The notes under the pieces were generated by a model. The model made no database searches. It was not told the DNA's origin and worked only from the letters and a program-made list of their open reading frames with translations. The translations under genes and the position numbers were made by a program. This document shows, one piece after another, positions 35,096-44,515 of a stretch of 64,000 nt of DNA; the stretch's first letter is position 1; the number at the start of each line of letters is the position of its first letter. The stretch is from Candidatus Skiveiella danica (GTDB lineage: Bacteria > Pseudomonadota > Gammaproteobacteria > Burkholderiales > Burkholderiaceae_C). Location of the stretch: NCBI GenBank assembly GCA_016721925.1, contig JADKHE010000013.1, positions 558,001 through 622,000 of the forward strand, given 5' to 3'.

Positions 35096-37132
35096 TCAAC
35101 CTCCGGTGAAGAAGCCGATCCCGACCAGCGTCAGCAAGGTCAGGCCGATCACGATCAACGTGAAACCTAGGATCTTTGCCGCGGTCAGCTTGGCGGCCGA
35201 AGGCGGATCCACCAGGTATTTCTCCAGTTCGCCACTGTCCACCAGGCGCTGGTACTGCACGGCATGCTGGTGCTTGAACTCCTCGATCGAGAAGGTGCCA
35301 GTGAACATCACCACGTCGAGGGGGAACTTGTCCGGACGGAAGTGGTTGTTGAAGAAGTGGACGGTGAAGAGGAACACCACGGCCAGGAACGCCTCTTCCG
35401 CGTGGAAGATGGCCGCCACGTTGAAGATCCAGCCCGGCAGGAAGGCGCCAAAGACATTGGGCAGCCACATGATCAGGCCGCTGACGCCGATGATGGTCAC
35501 CCCCCAGAACGGAGCCCAGTAGTCGAACTTTTCCCAGTACGTCCAGCGGTCGAACTTGGGACGCGGACCCTTGCCGAAGAACCACTTGAACATGCCCAGC
35601 ATGTCGCGTCCGTCCTGCAGGTTGGGAACCAGCGAGTTCGGTCCGAACAACTTGAAGTTCTTCCAGTCGCGCCCGACGGTCCAGGCCAGGTAGAACAGGT
35701 GCCAGAAGAAAACGCCGGCAAATATGACCGCACTCACCCGGTGAATGAGGCCGGCAATGTGCGGCCCACCGAGCGCCGTCATGAGCGCGCTGGCCCATGG
35801 CGCATCCGGGTAGAACAACGGAATGCCGGTGAGCGTGAGCACCATCAGGCTCAATGCAAAAGTCAGATGCGCCACGCGCCAGATCGGGCTGAAACGTCGG
35901 ACATGCTTGCCCTGAAGGTTCGCCGGCAGGGCATCGGCCCTGACGCGGGGCTGCGCGTCGAGCTTGCGGCGCTCCTTGTATTCGCGATAGAACCACAAAG
36001 CGGTATGCAGCCAGAAAAATCCGAAGGTGCCGACCAGCAGTTGCACCATGATCTGCCACGCGATCCAGATCTGGGGATAGCGCCCGAAGTCATGCACGTG
36101 GCCGTGCGGCTCGAAACTCGCGTAGCCCGCCGGTGCCTCGCCGACGCCCTTCTTGCCGTTGTGGCATTCGCGGCAGGTCTTCATGCGGTTTTCAGGGGAG
36201 ACCTTGGACTCGGGGTCCTTGACCTTCAGGATGTCATGGCTGCCGTGGCAGTTGTAGCACTTGGCGGTGTAGGCATAACCCAGGGTATTGATCTGTCCGT
36301 GGTAGGTCGCCTTGTAGGTCTTGTAGTTGGCCTCGTGGCAGGTCCCGCACTTGCCGGTCACGGCAAGCTTGAAGGGGTCGCCCGATGAGTTGCTGACGGC
36401 GTGCGCGCTATGGCAGTCGGAACAGACGGCGGCCTTCGCATTTTTCTTGTCCAGCGCTTCCTTGCCATGCACGGAGCCGGCATAGGTCTCCAACTGGTCC
36501 GAATGACAGTTCTCGCCACACGCCTTGGAGATGCCCAGGCGGAACTCTGCGTATTGCGGAGTGCCCTTGGCCGGCACCTTGAAGCTGTGCGTGTCGTGGC
36601 AGTTGTCACACGACGCATTGGGCCGGGTCTTGTCGTCGCTGTTCGGACGTGCATGGAACGACTTCTTGTAGGCCTCGATGTTCTCGGCCACCACGCCCAG
36701 GCGCGGTTTGGCCTTGGCAGATCCATCCTTCTGCGCCTGCTCCCACAGGGTTGTATGACACCCCGCACAGTCGACTTTCTTCAGCTTCTGTGCCGTGTCC
36801 TTCGCATGCTGATTGCCTTTTTCCGCGTTGTCCGTGATGTCGGTGTGACAGGCCACGCAATCCATCTTCGCATGCACGCTCTCACCAAATTTGTCCGGTG
36901 CCACGCTGTGAAGCGCGCGGGGCTTGCCTTGAGCGCCAGGCACCTCCAGCTTGCCTTTCTTGCCATCGTGGCAGGTGAGGCAGGTGGCATTGTCCAGCGC
37001 CTTCGCGGCCACCGGCGCTGCGGCGGGCGCGGTCGGCGTCTGCGCCAGGCCCGGCAGGCTCATGCAGGCGCCGAGCAGGCACAGAAAACCGGCCAGGCGG
37101 CTCAGGCGCCGCGAAAGAGTGTGGGAATGCAT
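35096..37132 (-). CDS. nonaheme cytochrome c fused to membrane cytochrome b, CbcL-like
   Basis: A 678-aa two-part cytochrome. After a signal segment, nine c-heme sites lie at residues 51-55, 92-96, 122-126, 175-179, 205-210 (an unusual C-x3-C-H, CGENCH), 237-241, 262-266, 292-296 and 320-324. From about residue 355 follow some six hydrophobic helices with paired His typical of di-heme b cytochromes (VQLLVGTFGFFWLHTALWF, HRVSAVIFAGVFFWHLFYLAW, FLAVVFLFTVHFFNNHF). This order and heme count match CbcL of Geobacter, an inner-membrane quinol oxidase needed for Fe(III) or electrode reduction at low potential. A role in passing quinol electrons to periplasmic carriers is inferred. The small cytochrome c gene lies 157 bp upstream on the same strand. 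Confidence 0.85.
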   Translation of the reverse strand: MHSHTLSRRLSRLAGFLCLLGACMSLPGLAQTPTAPAAAPVAAKALDNATCLTCHDGKKGKLEVPGAQGKPRALHSVAPDKFGESVHAKMDCVACHTDITDNAEKGNQHAKDTAQKLKKVDCAGCHTTLWEQAQKDGSAKAKPRLGVVAENIEAYKKSFHARPNSDDKTRPNASCDNCHDTHSFKVPAKGTPQYAEFRLGISKACGENCHSDQLETYAGSVHGKEALDKKNAKAAVCSDCHSAHAVSNSSGDPFKLAVTGKCGTCHEANYKTYKATYHGQINTLGYAYTAKCYNCHGSHDILKVKDPESKVSPENRMKTCRECHNGKKGVGEAPAGYASFEPHGHVHDFGRYPQIWIAWQIMVQLLVGTFGFFWLHTALWFYREYKERRKLDAQPRVRADALPANLQGKHVRRFSPIWRVAHLTFALSLMVLTLTGIPLFYPDAPWASALMTALGGPHIAGLIHRVSAVIFAGVFFWHLFYLAWTVGRDWKNFKLFGPNSLVPNLQDGRDMLGMFKWFFGKGPRPKFDRWTYWEKFDYWAPFWGVTIIGVSGLIMWLPNVFGAFLPGWIFNVAAIFHAEEAFLAVVFLFTVHFFNNHFRPDKFPLDVVMFTGTFSIEEFKHQHAVQYQRLVDSGELEKYLVDPPSAAKLTAAKILGFTLIVIGLTLLTLVGIGFFTGG

Positions 37133-37289
37133 AACGGTCTTCCGGAAAAAAACAAGGCGCGATAACGATTACCGCGCCCTGATGGAATGCATGGCATGTC
37201 GGGAACTTCAGCTTCTCAGCATCGGCGTGACGGAAAAAACCGGTGAGATTTCATCCGGAGCCAGGAGTCCCGTACGCCCCAGGACAGTC

Positions 37290-37634
37290 TTACTGGGAAA
37301 GAATCCAGGCCGCCAGGTTCTTGATTGCAGCCTGATCCTTGGTGTTGATGGCCTTGTGCTCTTCCTCGGTGCCATCATCCAGCTTGACTTTCGGGCTGGT
37401 GGTCATGTTCTTGATGACCTTCTCCTCGCCATCGGCCTTGCCTTTGTACTTGGCCGCAATCTTCTGAAGGGACGGGCCCTTCTTGGATTTGTCCACCGCG
37501 TGGCATTTGGTGCAATCGTTTTTCTTGAACAGGGTCTGGGCCGCATCCGCGTCAACGGCCGCCTGGGCCGGGCTGATACTGACCAAAGCCAACACGGCCG
37601 AAGCAGTGGCAAGAGAGAAGAACGACTTGATCAT
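37290..37634 (-). CDS. class I c-type cytochrome, periplasmic
   Basis: A 114-aa cytochrome with signal peptide (SFFSLATASAVLALVSISPAQAA) and one heme site, CTKCH, in the motif LFKKNDCTKCHAVDKSKKGPSL. The C-terminal helix is IKNLAAWILSQ, and a Met usable as sixth ligand lies in IKNMTTSP. It is a cytochrome c-551/552-like electron carrier. The ATG at 37634 with GGAG upstream was chosen; more upstream frames give no signal peptide. It precedes the CbcL-like gene and follows a perfect FNR box, so it may carry electrons from that cytochrome. Confidence 0.88.
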   Translation of the reverse strand: MIKSFFSLATASAVLALVSISPAQAAVDADAAQTLFKKNDCTKCHAVDKSKKGPSLQKIAAKYKGKADGEEKVIKNMTTSPKVKLDDGTEEEHKAINTKDQAAIKNLAAWILSQ

Positions 37635-37748
37635 TTGGGCAGACTCCGTGAAAAAGTGGATTTGATTTTTGACAAGCGCCATTGGACGCTCCGCGAGTAT
37701 ATGCGTCAAGAATGTCGGTGCACCGATTCAAGGCAGGACACGGGTTCA

Positions 37749-37762
37749 TTGATATAAATCAA
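37749..37762. promoter_or_regulatory. perfect FNR/Anr box upstream of the cytochrome operon
   Basis: TTGATATAAATCAA is an exact palindromic match to the FNR consensus TTGAT-N4-ATCAA. Its centre is 121 bp upstream of the cytochrome c start. On the minus strand a TATACT (37701-37696) could be the -10 element, placing the box near -63 to -66, close to a class I activator position, with no good -35 sequence. This predicts oxygen-limited induction of the cytochrome c and CbcL-like genes. Confidence 0.75.
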
Positions 37763-37910
37763 CGATGCGTGCCCTTGGGCGGGAATCTGCCCACGCAAGC
37801 CCGCCGGTCCGCTTTGAGGCGAGCGCCCGCCGGGTCGGCAGCCGGAGGGCGCCGAAAAATCGGGATCCGCGCTTGTGCGTCAAGCTCGGCGTGCCCAAAA
37901 AAGTTACATA

Positions 37911-37942
37911 TTGATAGCACACCATGTCCATTCGACGCTGGG
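37911..37942 (+). repeat. dispersed intergenic repeat, copy B
   Basis: TTGATAGCACACCATGTCC, then TTCGACGCTGGG, nearly identical to copy A. It lies in the 346-bp gap between the FNR box and the PaaX-like gene; nothing else was recognised in that gap apart from an A/T-rich stretch after the repeat. Confidence 0.65.
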
Positions 37943-38108
37943 AATTTACTTCTTTATTCTGAATTTCAGCATTCCGGACCCGAGCCCACCACCCGGACGG
38001 GCCGAGGTGGCAACGGGTGTAGCCCCTGCGACCGGTGATCGACCCACAGAGCCACAATATTTATTACTTCAACTTGCTGCATCTGATGACCACAGTAATA
38101 ATCAAGGC

Positions 38109-38948
38109 ATGCCGGTCTCTGCGCGCCACCTGATCCTGAATCTGCTGATGGCAGTCGAGGGCGGCACCTTGAGCGCGCGCGAAGTGGTCGCCGCCTGCAA
38201 CGCGCTGCGGATTCAGGGGAACAATGCCCGCGTCGCGCTGACCCGCCTGAATGCCAGTGGCATGCTGATCACCACAGGCCGGGGGACCTACCGGCTCGGA
38301 CCCCAGGCCGCTCCCCTGGCCGACGAGATATCGGGATGGCGGGAAACGACCGCTCGCGTTCGCGAGTGGAACGGGGACTGGGTCGCCGTCCATGTCGGAC
38401 CGGCTGGCCGCAGCGACCGCGCGGCGTTGCGGGCGCGCGGTCGGGCCCTGGGTTTGCTGGGACTTGCCGAGTTCGAACGCGGGCTGTTTCTGCGCCCGGA
38501 CAATCTGGCCGGTGGCGTGGACGTCGCGCGTGAGCGGCTTGGACGCTTGGGCCTGGGGGCAGGCGCAACCGTGTTCATCGCCCGCGGGCTGGAACCTTCT
38601 CGCGAGCGGCAGGCACGCGCGCTTTGGGACGGCGCAGCGCTGACCTACGGCTATCGCGAACGCGCGCAGGCACTCGACGCATGGCGCGAGGGCGCGTCGA
38701 AGCTTTCGCTGGACACCGCTGCACGCGAGTCGTTTCTCCTGGGCGACGAGGCCATTCATGCGCTCATCTTCGATCCCTGGCTGCCGCAGCCACTGGTGGA
38801 CACCGGCGCGCGTCAGACCTTCGCCGAATCCGTGCTTCAGTTCGATGCCGCCGGACGCGGTATCTGGCAGGAACTCCTGCGCGCCGCCCGCGAACCGGCC
38901 CCACGCCGGCACGCCATGATTCAACCCCCACTGGAGTCTCCCCCATGA
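38109..38948 (+). CDS. PaaX-like transcriptional regulator
   Basis: A 279-aa regulator resembling PaaX, the GntR-like repressor of phenylacetate degradation that senses an aryl-CoA ligand. The N-terminal winged helix covers residues 1-65 (SARHLILNLLMAVEGGTLSAREVVAAC, ARVALTRLNASGMLITTGRGTYRL); the central and C-terminal PaaX domains follow (VREWNGDWVAVHV, ALWDGAALTYGYRERAQAL). The Shine-Dalgarno before the ATG at 38109 is poor, so the start is uncertain. Its stop overlaps the next ATG by 4 bp (ATGA), so it is co-translated with an acyl-CoA dehydrogenase gene, which it may control. Confidence 0.8.
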   Translation: MPVSARHLILNLLMAVEGGTLSAREVVAACNALRIQGNNARVALTRLNASGMLITTGRGTYRLGPQAAPLADEISGWRETTARVREWNGDWVAVHVGPAGRSDRAALRARGRALGLLGLAEFERGLFLRPDNLAGGVDVARERLGRLGLGAGATVFIARGLEPSRERQARALWDGAALTYGYRERAQALDAWREGASKLSLDTAARESFLLGDEAIHALIFDPWLPQPLVDTGARQTFAESVLQFDAAGRGIWQELLRAAREPAPRRHAMIQPPLESPP

Positions 38949-40624
38949 ACGCACCCGACATCCTGGCCCGTGATTCAATCTACCTGGCCGACACCCACCA
39001 AGTGACAAACGTCTCGCGGGAACTGGTCGACTACAACATGTTCGCCCAGGACGCAGCCCTGGTCGACGCGGTGCAGCGCGAAGGCGCAGCCTGGGCCCAG
39101 GATTCCCTGAGCACCTTTGGCGCACTGACGGGGTCGGCCGAGTACCTGGACCTGGGCATACAGGCCAACCGCCATCCGCCGGAGTTGGACACACACGATC
39201 GCTTCGGCAACCGCGTCGATCTGGTCCGCTTTCACCCGGCATATCACACGCTGATGAAGACGGCGATCGAAAACGGCCTGCATGCCTCGCCCTGGACCGA
39301 TCCCCGCCCGGGCGCCCATGTGGCCCGCGCCGCACGGACGTATCTGCAAACCCAGGTGGAAGCCGGCCACGGCTGCCCGATCACCATGACCTTCGCCGCA
39401 GTGCCTTCGTTGCGCACCACGCCGTCACTGGCGGCCCTGTGGGAGCCGAAGATCACCGCGCTCAGTTACGACCCAGGCAATGTGCCTGACGCACAGAAAG
39501 CCGGCCTGACCATCGGCATGGCCATGACCGAGAAACAGGGAGGCTCCGACGTACGCGCCAATTCCACGCGGGCCTACCCGGTCGGTGCGGGTGGCGCAGG
39601 CGAGGCCTATGAGCTCGTGGGACACAAGTACTTTGTTTCGGCGCCGATGTGCGATGCCTTCCTGGTGCTCGCGCAGGCGCCGGGTGGCCTGAGTTGCTTT
39701 CTGCTACCGCGTTGGCGCCCCGATGGCACCAAGAACCCGATGCAGGTGCTGCGCCTGAAGCGCAAGATGGGCAATGTGTCCAACGCCTCCAGCGAGACCG
39801 AGCTGCGCGGCGCACTGGCCTGGATGGTGGGCGAGGAAGGACGCGGCGTACGAACCATCATCGAGATGGTGGCCATGACCCGCTTCGACTGCATGATCGG
39901 CTCCGCCGCCGGCCAGCGGGCGGCCGTGGCGCAGGCCCTGCACCACTGCTCCATCCGCTCGGCCTTCGGCAATGTGCTGAACCAGCAGCCACTGATGCAG
40001 AACGTGCTGGCCGACCTCGTGCTGGAGCACGAAGGCTCTCTGGCACTGACGATGCGCATGGCCCGCGCCATGGACCACCGCGCCGACCCGCATGAAGACC
40101 TGCTGGTCCGTCTGGTCACCGCGGTGGGCAAGTACTGGATCTGCAAACGCACCCCCAACCATGCGTACGAGTCGATGGAATGCATCGGCGGAAGCGGCGT
40201 GATGGAAGACAGCCCGTTCCCGCGCCTGTTCCGCGAGTCGCCCGTCAACGCCATCTGGGAGGGCAGTGGCAACGTCCAGTGCCTGGACGTGCTGCGGGCG
40301 ATGCAGAAGACCCCCGCCGTGGTGGAGGCCTTCTTCCGTGAGGTAGACCGGGCCCGCGGCGCCAATGGTGCCCTTGACGCATGGGTCACCGCGCTGAAAC
40401 GGGAGTTCAGCGACCGGGGCGACATGGACTACCGCGCCCGCAGCGTGGTGGACCGCATGGCGCTGGCCATCCAGGCGGCCCTGCTGGTGCAACACGGGCC
40501 TGCCGCTGTGGCGGATGCCTTCTGCGCATCGCGCCTGGCGGACGGCGGCCACCGCAACTACGGCACGCTGCCCCGTGGCGTGGACTGCGCCGCCATCATC
40601 CGGCGCGCAACCCCACGGGCCTGA
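38945..40624 (+). CDS. acyl-CoA dehydrogenase family protein, AidB-like
   Basis: A 559-aa flavoprotein of the AidB branch (isovaleryl-CoA-dehydrogenase-like, alkylation response). AidB-type features include the long N-terminal region (VTNVSRELVDYNMFAQDAALVD), GMAMTEKQGGSDVRANST, and RLKRKMGNVSNASSE. The C-terminal half reads YESMECIGGSGVMEDSPFPRLFRESPVNAIWEGSGNVQCLDVLRA, with the Glu-Gly-Ser flavin segment. E. coli AidB binds DNA and its dehydrogenase substrate is unclear. GGAG lies 8 nt before the ATG, which overlaps the PaaX-like gene. The acyl-CoA-sensing type of regulator next door hints at a catabolic substrate instead. Confidence 0.88.
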   Translation: MNAPDILARDSIYLADTHQVTNVSRELVDYNMFAQDAALVDAVQREGAAWAQDSLSTFGALTGSAEYLDLGIQANRHPPELDTHDRFGNRVDLVRFHPAYHTLMKTAIENGLHASPWTDPRPGAHVARAARTYLQTQVEAGHGCPITMTFAAVPSLRTTPSLAALWEPKITALSYDPGNVPDAQKAGLTIGMAMTEKQGGSDVRANSTRAYPVGAGGAGEAYELVGHKYFVSAPMCDAFLVLAQAPGGLSCFLLPRWRPDGTKNPMQVLRLKRKMGNVSNASSETELRGALAWMVGEEGRGVRTIIEMVAMTRFDCMIGSAAGQRAAVAQALHHCSIRSAFGNVLNQQPLMQNVLADLVLEHEGSLALTMRMARAMDHRADPHEDLLVRLVTAVGKYWICKRTPNHAYESMECIGGSGVMEDSPFPRLFRESPVNAIWEGSGNVQCLDVLRAMQKTPAVVEAFFREVDRARGANGALDAWVTALKREFSDRGDMDYRARSVVDRMALAIQAALLVQHGPAAVADAFCASRLADGGHRNYGTLPRGVDCAAIIRRATPRA

Positions 40625-40684
40625 AGGCGCGGGCGTCGATCGCGTAAAATCGCGGTACTCTTCACCCCGCCACGCCAGGTGGTG

Positions 40685-40710
40685 CAACGGCATCCCTAAG
40701 GATGCCGTTG
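40685..40710 (+). promoter_or_regulatory. perfect 11-bp hairpin in the valS leader
   Basis: CAACGGCATCC and GGATGCCGTTG form a perfect 11-bp stem around a CTAA loop, ending 22 bp before the valS start. A TAAAAT at 40645-40650 could be the valS -10 element, putting the hairpin in the leader RNA. It is followed by TTCATT rather than a clean T run, so it could be a weak terminator for the upstream gene or an element governing valS. Confidence 0.5.
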
Positions 40711-40732
40711 TTCATTCAGAAACACAGTACCC

Positions 40733-43644
40733 ATGAGCGACTCCGTCCAGCAGCCCGGCCTGTCTTCCCTGTCCAAATCGTTCGAGCCTGCCGCGCTCGA
40801 AGCCAATTGGGGGCCCGAATGGGAGCGGCGCGGATACGGCGTGGCCGGCTTCCGGGGCAGCCACGCACCCAAAGAAGGTGCGCCCTCATTTGCCATCCAG
40901 CTGCCGCCGCCCAACGTGACGGGCACGCTGCACATGGGCCATGCGTTCAACCAGACCATCATGGACAGCCTGACGCGCTACCACCGCATGGCCGGCTTCA
41001 ACACCGCCTGGATTCCGGGCACCGACCATGCCGGCATCGCCACGCAGATCGTGGTGGAGCGACAACTGCAGGCGCAAGGCATCAGCCGGCACGACATGGG
41101 GCCGACACCTGCCGAGGCCCGCAAGAACTTCGTCGCCAAGGTCTGGGAGTGGAAAGAGAAGAGCGGCAACACCATCACCACGCAGATGCGCCGTATGGGT
41201 GACACCGTGGACTGGAGCCGCGAGTACTTCACCATGGATCCGAAACTGTCCAAGACGGTGACGGAGACCTTCGTGCAGCTCTACGAGCAGGGCCTGATCT
41301 ACCGCGGCAAGCGCCTGGTGAACTGGGACCCGGTCCTGCAAAGCGCGGTGAGTGACCTGGAGGTGGAGAGCGAAGAGGAAGACGGATTCCTGTGGCACAT
41401 CGCCTACCCACTGGCCGATGGATCCGGCGCGCTGACCGTGGCCACCACCCGGCCCGAGACCATGCTGGGCGACGTGGCCGTGATGGTGCACCCGGAAGAC
41501 GAGCGCTACACGCACCTGATCGGCCAGATGGTGAAGCTGCCGCTGTGCGATCGCGAGATTCCGGTGATTGCCGACGACTACGTAGACAAGACCTTCGGCA
41601 CCGGCGTGGTGAAGGTCACGCCCGCGCACGACCAGAACGACTACGCCGTCGGCCAGCGCCACAAGCTGCCGATGATCGGCGTGCTGACGCTGGACGCCAA
41701 GATCAACAGCGAGGCCCCCGCCGCCTACCAGGGGCTGGACCGCTTCGTGGCCCGCAAGAAGGTCGTGGCGGACCTGGAGGCGATGGGCGCGCTGGTCGAA
41801 GTGAAGAAGCACAAGCTGATGGTGCCGCGCTGTGCCCGCACCAGCCAGGTGATCGAGCCGATGCTGACCGACCAGTGGTTCGTGGCGATGACCAAGGTCA
41901 GCGATACCGACCCAACGGGCAAGAGCATCACCCAGAAGGCCATCGACGCGGTGAAGTCCGGCGAGGTGAAGTTCGTGCCCGAGAACTGGGTCAACACCTA
42001 CGACCAGTGGATGAACAACATCCAGGACTGGTGCATCAGCCGCCAGCTCTGGTGGGGCCATCAGATTCCGGCCTGGTACGACGAAGACGGCAAGGTCTAT
42101 GTCGCGCGTGACGAAGCGGAAGCCCCAGGCGCGAGGCTTTTGAAATTAAAGCACTTTCAGCACGGCTGAAAGGCGTTCCATTGCTGCGCCGCGACGAGGA
42201 CGTGCTGGACACCTGGTATTCGTCCGCGCTGGTGCCGTTCAGCACCATGGGCTGGCCTGAAAAAACGCAGGACTACGACCTCTACCTGCCCAGCACCGTG
42301 CTGGTCACCGGCTACGACATCATCTTTTTCTGGGTCGCCCGGATGATCATGATGACGACGCATTTCACCGGCCGCGTCCCGTTCAAGCACGTCTATATCC
42401 ACGGCCTGGTGCGCGACGCGCAGGGCAAGAAGATGAGCAAGTCCGAGGGCAACGTGCTCGACCCGGTGGACCTGATCGACGGCATTTCGCTCGAACCTCT
42501 GCTGGCCAAACGTTCGGAAGGCCTGCGCAAGCCCGAGACCGCACCGCAGGTGCGCAAGAACACCGAAAAAGAGTTCCCCGAGGGCATTCCGGCCTATGGC
42601 GCCGACGCGCTGCGCTTCACCTTTGCCGCGCTGGCCTCGCTGGGCCGCAGCATCAACTTCGACAGCAAGCGCTGCGAGGGCTACCGCAATTTCTGCAACA
42701 AACTTTGGAACGCCACGCGCTTCACACTGATGAACTGCGAGGGGCAGGACTGCGGCCTGAACGAGCACGGCGCCGACGCGTGCGTGCCGGGCGGTGGCTA
42801 CCTCGACTTCTCCCAGGCTGACCGCTGGATCGTCTCGCAGTTGCAGCGCGTGGAGGCCGAAGTCGCCAAGGGCTTTGCCGAGTACCGCCTGGACAACGTG
42901 GCCAACACGCTTTACGACTTCGTCTGGAACGAGTTCTGCGACTGGTACCTGGAAATCGCCAAGGTGCAGATCAACACCGGCAACGCCGAGCAGCAGCGCG
43001 GCACGCGCCGCACGCTGATCCGCACGCTGGAGACCATCCTGCGCCTGGCGCACCCGATCATTCCGTTCATCACCGAGGAACTCTGGCAGAAGGTGGCGCC
43101 CGTGGCGGGGCGCGAGGGTGAGTCGGTGGCCATTGCGGCCTACCCCGTCAGCCAGCCCGAGCGCATCGACCCGTCCGCCGAGGCGCATGTCGCCAAGCTC
43201 AAGGCGCTGGTGGACGCATGCCGCAACCTGCGCGGCGAGATGAACGTGTCGCCCGCCACCCGGCTGCCGCTGTTCGTGGTGGGTGACCCGGCCTTCATGA
43301 CGGCGGCAGCGCCGGTGCTGCAGGCGCTGGCCAAGCTCAAGGAGGTGACGGTGTTTGCCGACGAAGCCGCCTGGGCCGCTGCCGCTCAGGCTGCGCCCGT
43401 GGCGATGGTGGGTGAAGCCCGCCTGTGCCTGTTCATGGAAGTGGACGTGGCCGCGGAAAAGGCCCGGCTGGGCAAGGAAGCCGCGCGGCTGGAAGGCGAG
43501 ATCGTCAAGGCCACCGCCAAGCTGGGCAACGAGGCCTTCGTCGCGAAAGCCAAGCCGGCCGTGATCGAGCAGGAGCAGAAACGCCTGGCTGACTTCACCG
43601 CCACGCTGGCCAAGGTGCGCGAACAACTGGCGCGGCTAAGCTGA
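40733..43644 (+). CDS. valS: valine--tRNA ligase, split into two frames by a frameshift
   Basis: Class I synthetase that charges tRNA-Val. Frame one (40733-42169, 478 aa) has the HMGH signature at residues 67-70 (PPPNVTGTLHMGH), the editing domain and WWGHQIPAWYDEDG, and stops at 42167. Frame two (42181-43644, 487 residues after its first codon) continues at once with LRRDEDVLDTW and carries the KMSKS loop (GKKMSKSEGN, 42430) and the C-terminal coiled-coil arm. One missing base in 42120-42137, for example in the C run at 42123-42126, would restore a single protein of about 970 aa; the second frame is open back through 42121. Since valS is essential, an assembly error, a compensating copy elsewhere or recoding must be considered. 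Confidence 0.85.
42130..42180 (+). other. hairpin-bearing insert-like segment at the valS frameshift
   Basis: This A/T-richer segment differs in base use from the flanking valS sequence. It contains CTTTCAGC-ACG-GCTGAAAG, a perfect 8-bp stem (42154-42172) in which the frame-one stop codon TGA lies. In the downstream frame it would add roughly ten residues to a loop that is shorter in E. coli ValRS. It does not match the dispersed repeat of this window. Confidence 0.5.
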
Positions 43645-43766
43645 AGGCCGTGGAGAGCCCCTGAGGCTGGGATGGTTGGCCCTATGGGCTGGCATCTCTC
43701 CTTGGAAGCACCTGTTCCGGCGCCGTCACGCGAGTCCGGCCAGCAGGTTGCCCGCACTATTCCCGA

Positions 43767-44120
43767 TCAGAATCCGATGCCGAGCAGCAGGCCTGCGGTC
43801 ACCAAGGTCAGCAGTGTCGCAATGCCAACGAACAGCGCCATCGTTGCATGGCCACCGCGCAAGCCATAGTCGTTCAGTGTGGTCACGAAGCGATGCACAC
43901 CATGGAAAAGGAACAGCGCAATCACCGCCAGGAGCACCAGCTTGCCCAGCGGGTTATGCGCGAAGGCCAGCACCCGCTGGTAGCTCATCACGTCCTTGGA
44001 CAAAAGGCCCAGCGGCACGAGCAGGCCTGTGATCAGCACCAACACAGGTGCAACCAGCGCAGAGAGCATGCCGCCGGCACCGAATAGCAGCCAGATGATC
44101 GGTTCGTTGGAGCGCTTCAT
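43767..44120 (-). CDS. frdD: fumarate reductase membrane anchor subunit FrdD
   Basis: A 117-aa, three-helix anchor. It opens KRSNEPIIWLLFGAGGMLSALVAPVLVL, very close to E. coli FrdD, and contains VMSYQRVLAFAHNPLGK and FHGVHRFVTTLNDYG. With FrdC it fixes the catalytic subunits to the inner membrane and forms the quinol site. Its ATG overlaps the frdC stop by 4 bp (ATGA). Last gene of frdABCD. The upstream in-frame extension is a shadow of frdC. Confidence 0.9.
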   Translation of the reverse strand: MKRSNEPIIWLLFGAGGMLSALVAPVLVLITGLLVPLGLLSKDVMSYQRVLAFAHNPLGKLVLLAVIALFLFHGVHRFVTTLNDYGLRGGHATMALFVGIATLLTLVTAGLLLGIGF

Positions 44121-44515
44121 TTCCCACCTCCCAGCATCACCAGGGCCAGCACCAGTACCGACACCACAGCCGCAGCGGCCCACCCTGCGCGCGTGATGCT
44201 GGCCGGTTTGACCTGGCTGTCCGGCAACGTACGCGGCATCACCTGGAACCAGCTGATGGTCTGATACAGGGCGGCAATGAAGATGGCCGCGTGGCCCGCC
44301 AGTGCCAGTGGATGGCCCAGGGAAGCGCGCCAGGCCTCGAAAGCCGCTTCGCCCTGGGACAAGCGCCACAGGCCGAACAGAAGCACCAGCGCGTAGGCAA
44401 TCAGAAACACCGAGGTCAGTTCACGTCGCATGTAGCGACGCCGATGCACGCTGCGACCCCAGTCGACCGGCTGCGTGCGACGATAGGTCTTGGCGACCGC
44501 TTGGTGGCGTCCCAT
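44117..44515 (-). CDS. frdC: fumarate reductase membrane anchor subunit FrdC
   Basis: A 132-aa, three-helix anchor. RRRYMRRELTSVFLIAYALVLLFGL aligns with the first helix of E. coli FrdC; Glu32 sits where E. coli has the quinone-binding Glu29. A second helix with HAAIFIAALYQTISWFQVMPRTLP matches the E. coli HTKTWFELAPK region. The ATG at 44515 overlaps the frdB stop (TGATG); a GTG at 44518 is an equally close alternative. No heme-ligating His pair is evident, consistent with the heme-free E. coli type. Confidence 0.88.
   Translation of the reverse strand: MGRHQAVAKTYRRTQPVDWGRSVHRRRYMRRELTSVFLIAYALVLLFGLWRLSQGEAAFEAWRASLGHPLALAGHAAIFIAALYQTISWFQVMPRTLPDSQVKPASITRAGWAAAAVVSVLVLALVMLGGGK

Noticed and set aside
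42130..42180. The valS junction segment as another copy of the dispersed repeat
   Set aside because: It shares A/T richness and a palindrome but not the TGATAGC or GACGCTGGG blocks.
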